A stretch of 64,000 nucleotides of DNA from Meridianimarinicoccus sp044221805 (GCA_044221805.1 JBGAOK010000002.1:73724-137723); one strand, 5' to 3'. Positions 17,146-27,163 are shown, counted from the stretch's first letter. The notes: generated from the sequence alone by a model not told the origin. Program-made: numbers and translations.

Positions 17146-18015
17146 ATGATCGGACTCATCGGCATCGTCATCATCTTCCTGATGGTGTTCGGCGGCTACC
17201 TCGCCTCGGGCGGCAAGATGGCGATCATCGTCAAGTCGCTGCCCTACGAGCTTGTCATCATCGGCGGCGCCGCGGTGGGGGCCTTCACGATCGCGAACGA
17301 CATCCCCTCGATCAAGCATACGCTGAAGGACGTGGGCAAGGTGTTCAAGGGGCCGCGCTGGAAGCCGGGCGACTATCGCGACCTACTGTGCCTGCTGTTC
17401 GAGCTGATCCGGCTGGCGCGGCAGAATCCGGTGGGGCTGGAGGAGCATATCGAATCCCCCGCGACCTCGACGATCTTCGCGCGCTACCCGAAGGTCCGGG
17501 CCGACCACGAGGCGGTGGAGCTGATCTGCGACACGCTGCGTTCGGCCTCGATGAACTTCGACGACCCCCATCAGGTCGAGGAGGTGATCGAGAAGCGCCT
17601 CGAAGGTCACCAGCACCACGCGCTGCACTCCAGCCACGCCCTGCAATCCATGGCCGACGGGCTTCCGGCGCTGGGGATCGTGGCGGCGGTGCTGGGCGTG
17701 ATCAAGACCATGAGCTCGATCGACCAGCCGCCGGAGATTCTCGGCAAGCTGATCGGCGGGGCGCTGGTAGGCACGTTCCTGGGCGTGTTTCTCGCCTATG
17801 GCCTGATCGGCCCCTTCGCCACGAGGGTCCGTGCCGTGGTCGAGGAGGACGGTCATTTCTACCAGCTGATCCGGGAGGTGCTGGTCGCAAACCTGCACAA
17901 CCATGCCACCAACATCTGCATCGAGGTCGGCCGCCAGAACACGCCGGGTCACTTCCGCCCGTCCTTCGCCGAACTCGAGGAGGCCCTGAAGACGGCCAAG
18001 AGCAACGCCGCATGA
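17146..18015 (+). CDS. motA: Flagellar motor stator protein MotA
   Basis: 289 residues with four transmembrane helices and the large cytoplasmic loop of MotA. The conserved channel regions are DGLPALGIVAAVLGVIKTM (about 169-187) and GTFLGVFLAYGLIGPFATRV (about 207-226), both containing the functionally important Pro residues. It forms the H+-conducting stator with MotB. No motB lies in the window: the next gene, overlapping by 4 bases, is the large TPR-like protein. GGAG is 9 bases before ATG 17146. Confidence 0.95.
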   Translation: MIGLIGIVIIFLMVFGGYLASGGKMAIIVKSLPYELVIIGGAAVGAFTIANDIPSIKHTLKDVGKVFKGPRWKPGDYRDLLCLLFELIRLARQNPVGLEEHIESPATSTIFARYPKVRADHEAVELICDTLRSASMNFDDPHQVEEVIEKRLEGHQHHALHSSHALQSMADGLPALGIVAAVLGVIKTMSSIDQPPEILGKLIGGALVGTFLGVFLAYGLIGPFATRVRAVVEEDGHFYQLIREVLVANLHNHATNICIEVGRQNTPGHFRPSFAELEEALKTAKSNAA

Positions 18016-20531
18016 TCGGCGCGGCCCGGCTTCCCGTCCTGGTCCTTGGCGCGCTGGCGCTGGCGGCGCCGGCAGCGGCCGAGGTCGCGATCCGCTCGGG
18101 CGAACATGCCGACTATTCGCGGCTGGTGTTCTATTACGAGGGCCCAACCGACTGGACCCTCGGCCGGTCGGGCGAGGGCTATCGGCTGGTCACCGGCGCC
18201 CTGGCGCCCGACTACGATACCTCGCAGGTCTTCGACTTTCTTCCCCGCACCCGGCTGCTGGCGGTGACCGAAACCGCGGGTGGGCTTGATCTGAAGGTCG
18301 GCTGCGCCTGCCACGCCGACGCCTTCGAGCACAGCCCCGGCATCATCGTGGTCGATATCAAGGACGGCCCGGCCCCCGAAGGGTCGCGCTTCGAGACCCG
18401 ACTGCCGAAGGCCGATGCCGGGGCCGTCCGGATCGCGGACGGTGCGGGGCGAGGCCTTCTCTCGCTGCCGATCACGTTCGACGGTCCGGCGACCGCAGGC
18501 GGCACCGGCCCGACGTCCGGCGGTGCGCCGGCCTTGCCCGCTGCCACCGGACACACGGCCGCGGCGCAAGCCGATGGCGCGGCCGGACACGGGACGGCGC
18601 CAGGGACGCCGGCCGATCCCGCGGCCCCCCCCGACACTGCCCCGGCCGCGACGCTTCGGGCCGAACTCGGCGAAGGTCTTGGCCGTGCCGTCGCCCAGGG
18701 TCTGGCGACCCCTGCCGAGACCGCGCATCTGCCGGGCTCGGAGCGTGAGGACGTCCTCGCGCTGCCGGCGGGGGTGGACCTGCGTTCGGGGATCGACCTT
18801 GCCACCGGCGCAGGCCCCGCGGATCCGTCGGCGCTGCCCTGCGCCGAGGGCGCGCTCTACGACGCGGCGGCCTGGTCCGGGGGGGCGACGCCGGCCGACG
18901 CGCTCGAGACTGCGCGGATGGGGTTCCTCGATGATCTGGACGCGCCGGGCGCGGAGGCGGTCCTGACGCTGGCCCGGACCTATGTGAGCCTGGGTTTCGG
19001 CGCGGAGGCGATCCAGGTGCTGGAGACCTGGCCGGCCGACCCGGAAGCCGCGGCTGCCGTCACCGAGATCGCGGTGCAGGTGGACGATCCCGGGCGGCCC
19101 GGGTCGGCGCGGTTGCAGGCGCAGGCCGGCTGCGACACGCCGGCGGCGCTCTGGGCCCTGCTCGCGGCGGCGCCGGGCAGTCCGGCGGTATCCGGTATCA
19201 ACCTGCCTGCGGTGCAGCGCGCGCTGAGCGCCCTGCCGATCCAGTTGCGCCGGCAGATCGCGCCGGCGGTCTCGGAACGGCTCCGCGCCGCCGGGCACGC
19301 GGTGGAGGCCGAAGCGGCGCGTGCGACCCTGACCCGGGCGACAGAGGCGCCGGGCACGGCCATGGAGGTGGAGATCCTGCGGGCCGAGGACCATGAGGCG
19401 CCCCGCGAGACCGTGGCGTCGGTGGCCGAGACCGCGCGAGGGGCGGGCATGCCGGCACTGGTCGCCCGGGCCGAGATGCTGGCCCGGCTGGCCCGCGACC
19501 GCGCGCCGGTCGATCCGGCGCTGCGCCGGGACGTCGAGGCGCAGGTGCATCAGGGCAAGGGCTCGGCGGAATCGTCGGCGCTGCTCGACGCCTATGTGGC
19601 GGCACTGGCCGCGAGCGCAAGCTATGACGACGCGCTGGCAATCCTCGCCCGGCTGCGGCAGTCGGATCACGCGGACAGCTACAATCTGGCCGGCGGTACC
19701 GACCGGGTGATGGCGGCGGTCGCCGCAGACCCGAGCGACGGCAGCTTCCTGGTCGAGACGCGCAGTTTCGCCGAGGGGCCGCTGGCCGACCTCCTGTCCG
19801 GCGAGATCGTCGCCGGGATTGCCGAGCGGATGGTCGGCCTCGGTTTTCTGGACGAGGCCGGCGCCTATGCCGCGACCGCGCCTCTGCGCATGGCCGCGGC
19901 CGACCCCCTCGCCTCCGATGTCTACCCTGACGACCGTCCCGACGCCGCCCCCGTGGCGGCGGGCGCGCCGGTCCTGCTGGACGCCACGACCGAAGCGGTG
20001 CGGCAGGTCGCGCTGGCAGGCATCGCGGTCGGCGAGGGACGCCCGGCCGAAGCGCTGGCGCGTCTTTCCGGGGTCGACACCCCCGAGGCCGCCTGGCTGA
20101 AGGCCGAAGCGCTCAGCGCCCTTGGCGCCCATGCCGAAGCGGCAGATGCCTACCTCGCAATGGGCGAAACCGAGCGCGCCGCGGCCGCGCTCTGGCGCGC
20201 GGGCCATTGGGAGGAGGCCAGCGCCCTGATGGACGACCCGCTGCGCCAGCGCATCGCCGGGCTGATGGATGACGCGCGGGACCGGACGCTGACGGCTACG
20301 ACCACGATCCAGGATGCCGGCACATCAGCCGGAAGCGGCGCGGAAGCCGCTGCGGGTGCCCCAGCGACCGCGGCCGGGGCCACGCCGGTGCGATCTGTCG
20401 GACCGGACGGTCAGCCGGTGCTGACGCTGGCCGAGGCCGAAGCCTGGATCGAGGAAAGCGCCGAGGTGCGCGCCGTCGCCGAGGCGCTGCTCACCGCGCC
20501 GACCGCCCGGGACAGCGCGGGCGGGCAATAA
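18012..20531 (+). CDS. Large exported TPR-like protein next to motA, function unknown
   Basis: 839 residues. A clear signal peptide (1-24, ending AAPAAA) is followed by an N-terminal beta-rich AMIN-like segment starting IRSGEHADYSRLVFYY (about 27-42), then a low-complexity Ala/Pro/Gly linker (about 155-230). The rest is long and all-helical with degenerate TPR/SEL1-like pairs (for example about 300-470 and 640-790). Its ATG overlaps the motA stop, so it is translationally coupled to the stator gene. By context it could scaffold or stabilise motor or stator parts in the periplasm, but no function is established here. Confidence 0.82.
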   Translation: MIGAARLPVLVLGALALAAPAAAEVAIRSGEHADYSRLVFYYEGPTDWTLGRSGEGYRLVTGALAPDYDTSQVFDFLPRTRLLAVTETAGGLDLKVGCACHADAFEHSPGIIVVDIKDGPAPEGSRFETRLPKADAGAVRIADGAGRGLLSLPITFDGPATAGGTGPTSGGAPALPAATGHTAAAQADGAAGHGTAPGTPADPAAPPDTAPAATLRAELGEGLGRAVAQGLATPAETAHLPGSEREDVLALPAGVDLRSGIDLATGAGPADPSALPCAEGALYDAAAWSGGATPADALETARMGFLDDLDAPGAEAVLTLARTYVSLGFGAEAIQVLETWPADPEAAAAVTEIAVQVDDPGRPGSARLQAQAGCDTPAALWALLAAAPGSPAVSGINLPAVQRALSALPIQLRRQIAPAVSERLRAAGHAVEAEAARATLTRATEAPGTAMEVEILRAEDHEAPRETVASVAETARGAGMPALVARAEMLARLARDRAPVDPALRRDVEAQVHQGKGSAESSALLDAYVAALAASASYDDALAILARLRQSDHADSYNLAGGTDRVMAAVAADPSDGSFLVETRSFAEGPLADLLSGEIVAGIAERMVGLGFLDEAGAYAATAPLRMAAADPLASDVYPDDRPDAAPVAAGAPVLLDATTEAVRQVALAGIAVGEGRPAEALARLSGVDTPEAAWLKAEALSALGAHAEAADAYLAMGETERAAAALWRAGHWEEASALMDDPLRQRIAGLMDDARDRTLTATTTIQDAGTSAGSGAEAAAGAPATAAGATPVRSVGPDGQPVLTLAEAEAWIEESAEVRAVAEALLTAPTARDSAGGQ

Positions 20532-20737
20532 GCGCACCGCGCCGAAGCGGCCGTGACGCCCGGCGGGCTTCTCCGTCCCGTCGGCCTTCGCGTCCCGCGC
20601 CAGCGGCGCTGCGACGGCGCGACGGGCTGCTGCGGCCGATGTTCCGGGCCGCGGCAGCCCCTTGCAATCCGGCGCGCGAGCGCCTTTTGTGCCTGCCATC
20701 GGGCTGCCTTGCGGCCTGGCAAGCCGGAGCTCGCCGC
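20532..20737. other. Intergenic region without a recognisable gene
   Basis: 206 GC-rich bases between the TPR-like gene and the capsule-type gene. The open frame that runs through it from 20639 is only upstream extension. GGAG at 20726-20729 is a plausible ribosome binding site for the GTG at 20738. Confidence 0.4.
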
Positions 20738-21877
20738 GTGACGTACACCTATCTCAAGGACGGCGATCCCGAGATCGACGCCATGCTGGCATCGGTCTGC
20801 GAGATCGGCGGCGGCAGCGCCCATCGCCTGACCGACCTGTCGATCCGGTTCCGGGGCTATCCCGAGACCGCCGCGCGCGCCGCCGAGGCCCTGGCCACCG
20901 CGAAACGGGCGCCGCGCAACCCGCGCCACGCCCGCACGAAGCTCCTGGTCTACTCTGTCCAGTACAACCGCTTCCGCGCCTGGTTCGAAAACCACGCCGA
21001 TGCCGTCGCCGTCGCTTGGAACGGCATCACCGGCACCCGCCGCGCCTTCATGGCCGCGGCGCAGGATGCCGGCCGGCCGAAGATCTATCTGGAACGCTCG
21101 CCGCTGCCCGGGCGGGTGACCGTGGATCCGGTCGGGATCAACGAGGAGAACGGCCTGCCGCGCGATCCCGGCTTCTACCGCGACTGGGCCGCGGGCAACC
21201 CGGCCCGGATTGGCGCCGGCTGGATGGCGCTGAAGGCGAAGCTGGTCGCGCGGGCACCGAAGCGGGGCGACGTGGCGCAGGGGGCCGCCAGCGCCGACCT
21301 GGCCGCGACGCCCTTCGTGTTCTGCCCGCTCCAGGTGCCCGACGACACCCAGATCCGCCAGTTCAGCGGCTGGGTCGGCAGCATCGAGGACTACATCCGC
21401 GACCTGTCCGACGCGGTTCCCGCATTGCCGCCGGGCTGGCACCTGCGGCTGAAGGAGCATCCGTCCTCGCGCATTCCGCTCGGCCCGCTGCTGGATGAGA
21501 TGAAACGCCGCCATGGCGACCGGGTGGTGATCGACAACGCCACCGACACGTTCCAGCAGGTCGACAGCGCCCGGTCGGTGGTGACGCTGAATTCCTCGGT
21601 GGGGCTGCAGGCCTTCTTCTTCGCGAAGCCGGTCATCGTGCTGGGCCGGGCCTTCTTTCGCATCCCCGGCCTCGTCATCCCGGTCGACGGACCCGACGAG
21701 CTGTCGCGCACCTTCGCCGCGGCCGGGACGCTGGATTTCGACGCGCCGCTCCGGGATGCCTTCATGAACTATCTCGATCAGGTCTATTACCCGGCGGTCG
21801 AGACCGGCCCGGACGGCAGGCCGCGGGTCGACCCCGCGCTGGTGCGCCCGAAACTGCCCTATCCTGCGGCAGGCTGA
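20738..21877 (+). CDS. Capsule polysaccharide biosynthesis-type glycosyltransferase (KpsC/KpsS-like)
   Basis: 379 residues beginning VTYTYLKDGDPEI. The C-terminal half resembles the Capsule_synth family of Kdo transferases: WHLRLKEHPSSRIPLGPLL (about 230-248) and the donor-site stretch VVTLNSSVGLQAFFFAKPVI (about 278-297). There is no signal peptide, so it is a cytoplasmic or membrane-associated enzyme. It is alone rather than in a kps operon. GTG 20738 with GGAG 8 bases upstream was chosen; the longer ATG form (20639) adds 33 residues of poor quality. The acceptor glycan is unknown. Confidence 0.75.
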   Translation: MTYTYLKDGDPEIDAMLASVCEIGGGSAHRLTDLSIRFRGYPETAARAAEALATAKRAPRNPRHARTKLLVYSVQYNRFRAWFENHADAVAVAWNGITGTRRAFMAAAQDAGRPKIYLERSPLPGRVTVDPVGINEENGLPRDPGFYRDWAAGNPARIGAGWMALKAKLVARAPKRGDVAQGAASADLAATPFVFCPLQVPDDTQIRQFSGWVGSIEDYIRDLSDAVPALPPGWHLRLKEHPSSRIPLGPLLDEMKRRHGDRVVIDNATDTFQQVDSARSVVTLNSSVGLQAFFFAKPVIVLGRAFFRIPGLVIPVDGPDELSRTFAAAGTLDFDAPLRDAFMNYLDQVYYPAVETGPDGRPRVDPALVRPKLPYPAAG

Positions 21878-21960
21878 TCCGGCGGCGCCCGCAATCTCCG
21901 CTTCCCCCGGACGGCGAGGTCCGGTAACAGGCGCCCGGTATCAAGAGGAGTCCCGGAGAC

Positions 21961-22983
21961 ATGGGCTACAACGTCGTCGTCGTCGGCGCCACGGGCAATG
22001 TGGGCCGCGAAATGCTCAACATCCTGGCCGAGCGCGCCTTTCCGGTGGATCGCATCGCCGCGCTGGCGTCGCGCCGGTCGCTCGGGACCGAGGTGAGCTT
22101 CGGCGACCGGACCCTCAAGACCGCCGATCTGGAAACCTTCGACTTCAAGGGCTGGGACATCGCCCTCTTCGCCATCGGCTCGGACGCCACCAAGACCTTT
22201 GCGCCGAAGGCCGCGGCGGCGGGCTGCGTGGTGATCGACAACTCGTCGCTCTACCGCTACGACCCGCTGGTGCCGCTGGTGGTGCCGGAGGTGAACGCCG
22301 CCGCGGTGGACGGCTACAAGGCGAAGAACATCATCGCCAACCCGAACTGCTCGACCGCGCAGATGGTGGTGGCGCTGAAGCCGCTGCACGACCGCGCCCG
22401 GATCAAGCGCGTGGTGGTCTCGACCTACCAGTCGGTGTCGGGCTCGGGCAAGGAAGCCATGGACGAGTTGTGGAACCAGACCAAGGGCATTTTCGTGCCC
22501 GGTCAGGAAGTGGCGCCGAGCGTCTATCCGAAGCAGATCGCCTTCAACGTGATCCCGCATATCGACGTCTTCCTCGAGGATGGCCAGACCAAGGAAGAAT
22601 GGAAGATGGTCGCCGAGACGAAGAAGATCCTCGACCCGAACATCAAGGTCACCGCGACCTGCGTGCGGGTGCCGGTCTTCGTCGGCCATTCCGAGGCGAT
22701 CAACATCGAGTTCGAGGACTTCCTCGACGAGGAGGAAGCCCGGGACATCCTGCGCGAGGCGCCGGGGATCATGGTGATCGACAAGCGCGAACCGGGCGGC
22801 TACGTCACCCCGGTCGAATGCGTCGGCGACTATGCCACCTTCATCAGCCGGATCCGGCAGGACAGCACGGTCGAGAACGGCCTGAACCTGTGGTGCGTCA
22901 GCGACAACCTGCGCAAGGGTGCCGCGCTGAACGCGGTGCAGATCGCCGAGACCCTCGGCAACCGCTGCCTGAAGAAGGGCTGA
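21961..22983 (+). CDS. asd: Aspartate-semialdehyde dehydrogenase
   Basis: 340 residues, standard length. It has NADP-binding VVGATGNVGREML at 7-19, the catalytic Cys in NPNCSTAQM at about 129-137, and the conserved TYQSVSGSGKEAMDEL at about 158-173. It reduces aspartyl phosphate to aspartate semialdehyde, the branch point to lysine/diaminopimelate, methionine and threonine. AAGAGGAG lies 10 bases before the ATG. It appears monocistronic, followed by a good hairpin and a convergent carbonic anhydrase gene. Confidence 0.96.
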   Translation: MGYNVVVVGATGNVGREMLNILAERAFPVDRIAALASRRSLGTEVSFGDRTLKTADLETFDFKGWDIALFAIGSDATKTFAPKAAAAGCVVIDNSSLYRYDPLVPLVVPEVNAAAVDGYKAKNIIANPNCSTAQMVVALKPLHDRARIKRVVVSTYQSVSGSGKEAMDELWNQTKGIFVPGQEVAPSVYPKQIAFNVIPHIDVFLEDGQTKEEWKMVAETKKILDPNIKVTATCVRVPVFVGHSEAINIEFEDFLDEEEARDILREAPGIMVIDKREPGGYVTPVECVGDYATFISRIRQDSTVENGLNLWCVSDNLRKGAALNAVQIAETLGNRCLKKG

Positions 22984-23042
22984 GGCGACCGAAGCCCCCG
23001 GCGCTGCCGCCCCGCGGGGCGGCGATCCGGCCGCGAACCCTC

Positions 23043-23066
23043 CAGCCGCCCCTGCAAGGGCGGCTG
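23043..23066. terminator. Hairpin between convergent asd and carbonic anhydrase genes
   Basis: The arms CAGCCGCCC (23043-23051) and GGGCGGCTG (23058-23066) form a perfect 9-bp stem with a 6-base loop. On the plus strand it is followed by TGTCGTTTCC, a weak T-rich tail. It lies 60 bases after the asd stop and 26 before the end of the convergent gene, so it could serve both. Confidence 0.65.
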
Positions 23067-23091
23067 TGTCGTTTCCGGGTTCCGTGCGGGG

Positions 23092-23760
23092 TCAGATCGT
23101 GACGAAGCCCTGTCCGGGCACGAACGAGGTGACCTGCCCTTCGGAGATGTCCATCCAGATACCGTGCAGGCTCAGGGTCTCGGCCTCGACCGCCTCGCGG
23201 ATGAACGGGAAGGTCATCAAGTTCTCGAGCGACACGAGGATCGCCTGCTCCTCGAGCGCCTTGGTGCGGGACTCTTCGTCGGCGATGTGCTTCACCCGTT
23301 CGTAGCCGGGGCGCAGGATGTCCATCCAGCGGCCGACGAAGCTGGACTGGGATTCCAGCTCCGGCGCGAGGCCAGCGCACATGTCGTGGCAGCCCTTCAC
23401 GCCGCCGCAGGTGGAATGGCCGATCACCAGGATATGCGGCACCTTCAGGGCCGTGACGGCGTATTCCACCGCCGCTGAGGTGCCGTGCTGGAGCCCGTCC
23501 GGTTGGTACGGCGGCACCAGGTTTGCGATGTTGCGGTGAATGAAGAATTCACCGCGATCCGCGCCGAAGACCGAGGTCACCTGGACGCGGCTGTCGCAGC
23601 AGGTGATCACCATGGCGCGGGGGCGCTGTCCCTCGGTGGCCAGTCGCCGGTACCAAGCCTTGTTCTCGGCATGGGTGGTCGCCAGCCAGCCGCGATAGCG
23701 CTGTACCAGGAAACTCGGCAGGGGACGGACAGGAAGCTGATGTTCAGGAGTGCTGGTCAT
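23092..23760 (-). CDS. Beta-class carbonic anhydrase
   Basis: 222 residues. The zinc ligands are the Cys in CCDSR (about 54-58, also giving the Asp-Arg dyad) and the His and Cys in HSTCGG (about 114-119). The order and spacing match active beta-CAs, which interconvert CO2 and bicarbonate in the cytoplasm. There is no signal peptide. It stands alone on the minus strand, convergent with asd. Confidence 0.95.
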   Translation of the reverse strand: MTSTPEHQLPVRPLPSFLVQRYRGWLATTHAENKAWYRRLATEGQRPRAMVITCCDSRVQVTSVFGADRGEFFIHRNIANLVPPYQPDGLQHGTSAAVEYAVTALKVPHILVIGHSTCGGVKGCHDMCAGLAPELESQSSFVGRWMDILRPGYERVKHIADEESRTKALEEQAILVSLENLMTFPFIREAVEAETLSLHGIWMDISEGQVTSFVPGQGFVTI

Positions 23761-23886
23761 GCGAGTCGGGATAGGGCGAAACCGCTGAAAGTTCGAGCGA
23801 GAATTCCCGGGTGGGACAACGTTTCCTTGACCGCGCTGCCGCTAGTTTCTCCGGTGCTGCGTACAGTGGCAAAATGGGTGTGGTGA

Positions 23887-24258
23887 ATGCATGTTTTGGT
23901 CTTTCGCGAAGGCGCCGGCCTTGACGCGAACAAGTTGACCTTTCTCTACCGCCATCTCGGCGACAGGGAGGCGGACCTTCTGGTCTGCGACGCGATGGAG
24001 GATCTGGCGCTGGCGCTGGCGCGGGTGGGGCGGGCGCAGGGCCGGGGCGACCTGGACACCGTGGCCGGGCAGTCCCAGGTGATCGAGCAGATCGGGGCGC
24101 GGATCGGACTCGACAAGCTGCGCCGGGTCGCCCGCGACGTGGCCGCCTGCGCCGCTGCCGGGCCGGCTCCTGCGCTGGACGCGACGCTGGCGCGACTGAT
24201 CCGGGTGGGGGAGGTCTCGCTCACGGCGATCTGGGATCCGAAGGATGCCCGGATGTAA
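23887..24258 (+). CDS. Conserved small cytoplasmic protein, function unknown
   Basis: 123 residues, all-helical in appearance, with no membrane segment or signal. The middle region VAGQSQVIEQIGARIGLDKLRRVARDVAACA (positions about 60-90) looks like a helical bundle. The start ATG 23887 fits codon use that matches the rest of the genome. I do not recognise the family. It lies between the divergent carbonic anhydrase gene and the aminopeptidase gene. Confidence 0.65.
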   Translation: MHVLVFREGAGLDANKLTFLYRHLGDREADLLVCDAMEDLALALARVGRAQGRGDLDTVAGQSQVIEQIGARIGLDKLRRVARDVAACAAAGPAPALDATLARLIRVGEVSLTAIWDPKDARM

Positions 24259-24365
24259 CCGCGCGGGAACGCACGGGGGATCGGCCCGCAGGCGCGGGGT
24301 GCCTTGCGACGGCGGCGGGAAGCTCTAGTCTCCGGCGGACCCGTCAGGCCATCCGAAGGACCGAC

Positions 24366-25753
24366 ATGCCCGCACCGCTTGCCGCGCGTTTCGCTGCGCC
24401 CGGGACGCCGTCCCGGCCGATCTATCTGGTCGCCCCCGAAACGCTGGGTGAATGGCTGGCCGCCCAGCCGCCCGACGTGGCCGGCTGGGTGTCCGGCACA
24501 CGCTTTGCCGCCGGGCCGGGCGAGGTGCTGCTGCTGCCCGGTCCCGACGGCGTGCCGGGCGGCGCGGCCTTCGGGCTGGGTCCGGCGGCGCGCCGGGCAC
24601 GGGGCCGCTTCGCGCCGGCCGCGGCGGCGCTGGCCGACCGGCGCCCTGCATCTGGCTCGCCGACCTCGACCCCGACGCGGCGGCCGAGGCGGCGCTTGCT
24701 GGCTGCTGGCCGGGTACGGTTTCCACCGGCTGATGGGCAGTCCGGTGACGATGCATTCGGTGCCCCCCGCGAAACGGGACGCGGCCCGGATCGAAGCCAT
24801 TGCCGCCGCCGAGTTCCTGACCCGCGACCTGATCAACACGCCGGCGAACGACATGGGCCCGGCCGAGCTGGAAGCGGCGGCGCGGACCTCGCCCGCCGCT
24901 TCGGCGCGACGCGTTCGACGTGGTGACCGGCGACGAGCTTCTGGCGCGGGGCTTCCCGCTGGTCCACGCCGTCGGACGCGGCCTGCCCCCGGGCGCCGGC
25001 TGATCGACCTGCGCGCCGGGCGGCCGGGCCGCGGCTGACGCTGGTGGGCAAGGGGGTCTGCTCGACACCGGCGGGCTCGACATCAAGCCCTCGGCTTCGA
25101 TGGGGCTACGAAGAAGGATAGCGGGCGGCGCCGCGACGGTGCTGGGTCTGGCGCAGATGATTCTGGCGCTGGCCTGCCGGTCCGGCTCAGGGTGGTGATC
25201 CCGGCTGTCGAGAACGCGGTGGGCGGCGCGGCGTTCCGGCCGCAGGACATCCTGACCGCCCGAAAGGGCCTGACGGTCGAGATCAACAATACGATGCGGA
25301 AGGCCGGCTGGTGCTGGCCGACGCGCTGGCCCTGGCCGATGAGGAGGCGCCGGACCTGCTGGTCTCGATGGCGACCCTGACCGGGGCGGCGCGGGTGGCG
25401 GTCGGACCCGATATCGCGCCCTTCTTCACCCGCGATGCCGGCGGTGGCGCGCGCTGGCGGCGTCCGCGGCCCGGGTGCGCGACCCGGTCTGGCAATTGCC
25501 GCTGCACACCCTACGAGGGGCTGATCGAACCCGGCATCGCCGATCTGGACAATGCCCTGAAGGGGGCTTGCCGGGGCGATCACCGCGGCGCTGTTCCTGC
25601 ACCGCTTCGTCGAGGCGGCGCCGCGCTATGTGCATTTCGACATTCGGCTGGCAGCCCCCGGCCGCGCCGGGACGTCCTGCGGGCGGCGTCGGGCAGGCTG
25701 CGCGGGCCCTGCTCGCGGCGCTGCCGGAACTGCTTGACCTTCCCGTCGCCTGA
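24366..25753 (+). pseudogene. M17 leucyl aminopeptidase, multiply frameshifted
   Basis: The three plus frames together spell an M17 leucyl aminopeptidase: N-terminal IYLVAPETLGEWLAAQ, then LTRDLINTPANDMGPAELEA (about 24811-24875), VIPAVENAVGGAAFRPQDIL, the metal-site region NT.AEGR near 25290, and a normal C-terminus ending LLDLPVA at 25751. No single frame covers more than about a third. At the metal site one C is missing (AATACGATGC where AATACCGATGC is expected), and near 25057 TGCTCGAC lacks one T of the expected TGCTTCGAC. The family is a cytosolic, metal-dependent exopeptidase. Protein-level similarity between breaks is high and stops arise only from the shifts, which suggests sequence error rather than decay. 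Confidence 0.8.
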
Positions 25754-25796
25754 GATAGGCACGCGCAACGCCGTGACCACAGGATCGACGACGCCC

Positions 25797-26569
25797 ATGA
25801 CCACCGCCGAGCCCAGCCCGGACCTGCGCCGTGTCGCGGTGCCGGTCGCCGACATCCGCGACGAACCTGAGGGTGCCCGCCAGCGCCAGCTTCTGTTCGG
25901 CGAGACCGTCGAGGTGCAGGGCGAGGCGCCGGGCTGGGTGGTGCGCAGGCGCAGCGCGACGGCTATCGCGGGGTGATGCGCAGCGACGAGCTGGGCCTGG
26001 CGCGGAACCCGACCCACCGGGTCGCGGCCCTGGCCACGCATCTCTATGCCGCGCCCGACATCAAGTCGCCCGACGTGGCCAGCCTGTCCTTTTCCGGGTC
26101 GCATCCTCGACCATCGTGGCCAGCGCGGGGGCGTTCCTCGTCACCGATGCCGGGCTGCATGTGCCCGAGGCGGCGTGGTCTCGGCCGCCCGGCTGTTCCG
26201 CGACCCGGCCGGGGTGGCCGAGATGTTCCTCGGCACGCCCTATCTGTGGGGCGGCAACAGCCGGCTGGGGATCGACTGTTCGGGTCTGGTGCAGGCCGCG
26301 TGCCTGGCCTGCGGCCTTCCCCGCCCGGGCGACAGCGGCGACCAGTCCTGCGCCGCCGGCGCCCCGGTGGCCGAGGACCCGCCGCTGGCCCGCGGCGACC
26401 CGCTGTTCTGGAAGGGCCATGTGGCGATGGCGGTCGGCCCCGAGCCGCTGGTGCATTGCCAATGCCCATCACATGGCGGTGGCCTGGCGAACCTGGCCGA
26501 GGCGAAAGCCGGATTTCCGGCCGTGGCGGCGGCGGCGTGCTGGCGCGGCGCCGGCTGGTGCTGGACTGA
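25797..26569 (+). pseudogene. NlpC/P60 (C40) cell-wall peptidase, frameshifted
   Basis: It starts MTTAEPSPDLRRVAVPVADI with an N-terminal SH3b-like region, changes frame near 25955 and continues DELGLARNPTHRVAALATHL. After further shifts it gives the catalytic core: LWGGNSRLGIDCSGLVQAA (Cys at about 26279) and DPLFWKGHVAMAVGPEPLVH (His at about 26417). The end DGLD-type tail stops at 26569. Intact relatives are about 260-280 residues, matching the interval. It starts 43 bases after the aminopeptidase gene. The family cleaves peptide cross-links of peptidoglycan. The breaks are of the same kind as in the neighbouring genes. Confidence 0.78.
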
Positions 26570-26579
26570 GCCGGCCGCC

Positions 26580-26919
26580 TCAGACCAGCCGGATCAGCTT
26601 GCGTTCCAGCACGCGAAGCACCGCGGCCAGATCGTGGCCGCGCTTCAGGACCTGACCCCGGTGCCGATCAGCGCATACATCCCCTGCCGCTGGCGCAGGC
26701 GCGGATGCTTCGATCCGGTAGAGCGGCGTCTCGGCGGTGCGCCGGAAGATCGCGAAGACGGCCCGGTCGCTCAGGTGCGAGATGCCGTAGTCGCGCCATT
26801 CGCCGGCGGCGGACCATGCGGCCGTAGAGGCCGAGAAGAGCGAGAGTTCCGGTCGCTCGAAGGCGACCTGTTCGACCAGCTGGCGGGGACCGGGAACGGC
26901 GTGGGCGCTGAACTGTCAT
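26580..26919 (-). pseudogene. DUF2794 family protein, frameshifted
   Basis: Reading the minus strand across frames gives an N-terminal segment, QLVEQVAFERPELSLF, a Tyr-Gly-Arg-Met-Val segment, then AGEWRDYGISHLSDRAVFAI, FRRTAETPLYRIEA, RQGMYALIG and VLKRGHDLAAVLRVLERKLI before the stop at 26580. This is the DUF2794 domain, a short protein (about 110-120 residues) common in alphaproteobacteria and of unknown function. At least three indels break it. ATG 26919 is the likely start. The 26920-27361 gap upstream holds the GTTC array and probably its promoter. Confidence 0.75.
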
Positions 26920-27163
26920 GACGGAAGTTTGCGGGCGGTCCAAAGACAAATCAAGCGCGCTGCTGGCTGTGTGAAACCTGGCCGGCGGGGCGGGTGGGTC
27001 CTGGTCGGGGTTTTGAGTCGAATCTAAGCAGAATCCGAAACTTGCCCCCCCTGATTTTCGATCGGTTCACCTGTATGAAGGAAGGGTAGCGTCCGTCGCT
27101 ATCCCTTCCGGCGCCCTGTCCATTGCCCCCACAATCGCGGCGCCGGGAGGGCCTTCGGCCCCC
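26920..27163. promoter_or_regulatory. Upstream region of the DUF2794 gene
   Basis: 244 bases without a gene. The part 26990-27080 is clearly less GC-rich than its surroundings (GAGTCGAATCTAAGCAGAAT and nearby), as promoters often are in this genome, and would serve the minus-strand DUF2794 gene. No motif can be assigned with confidence. Confidence 0.35.
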
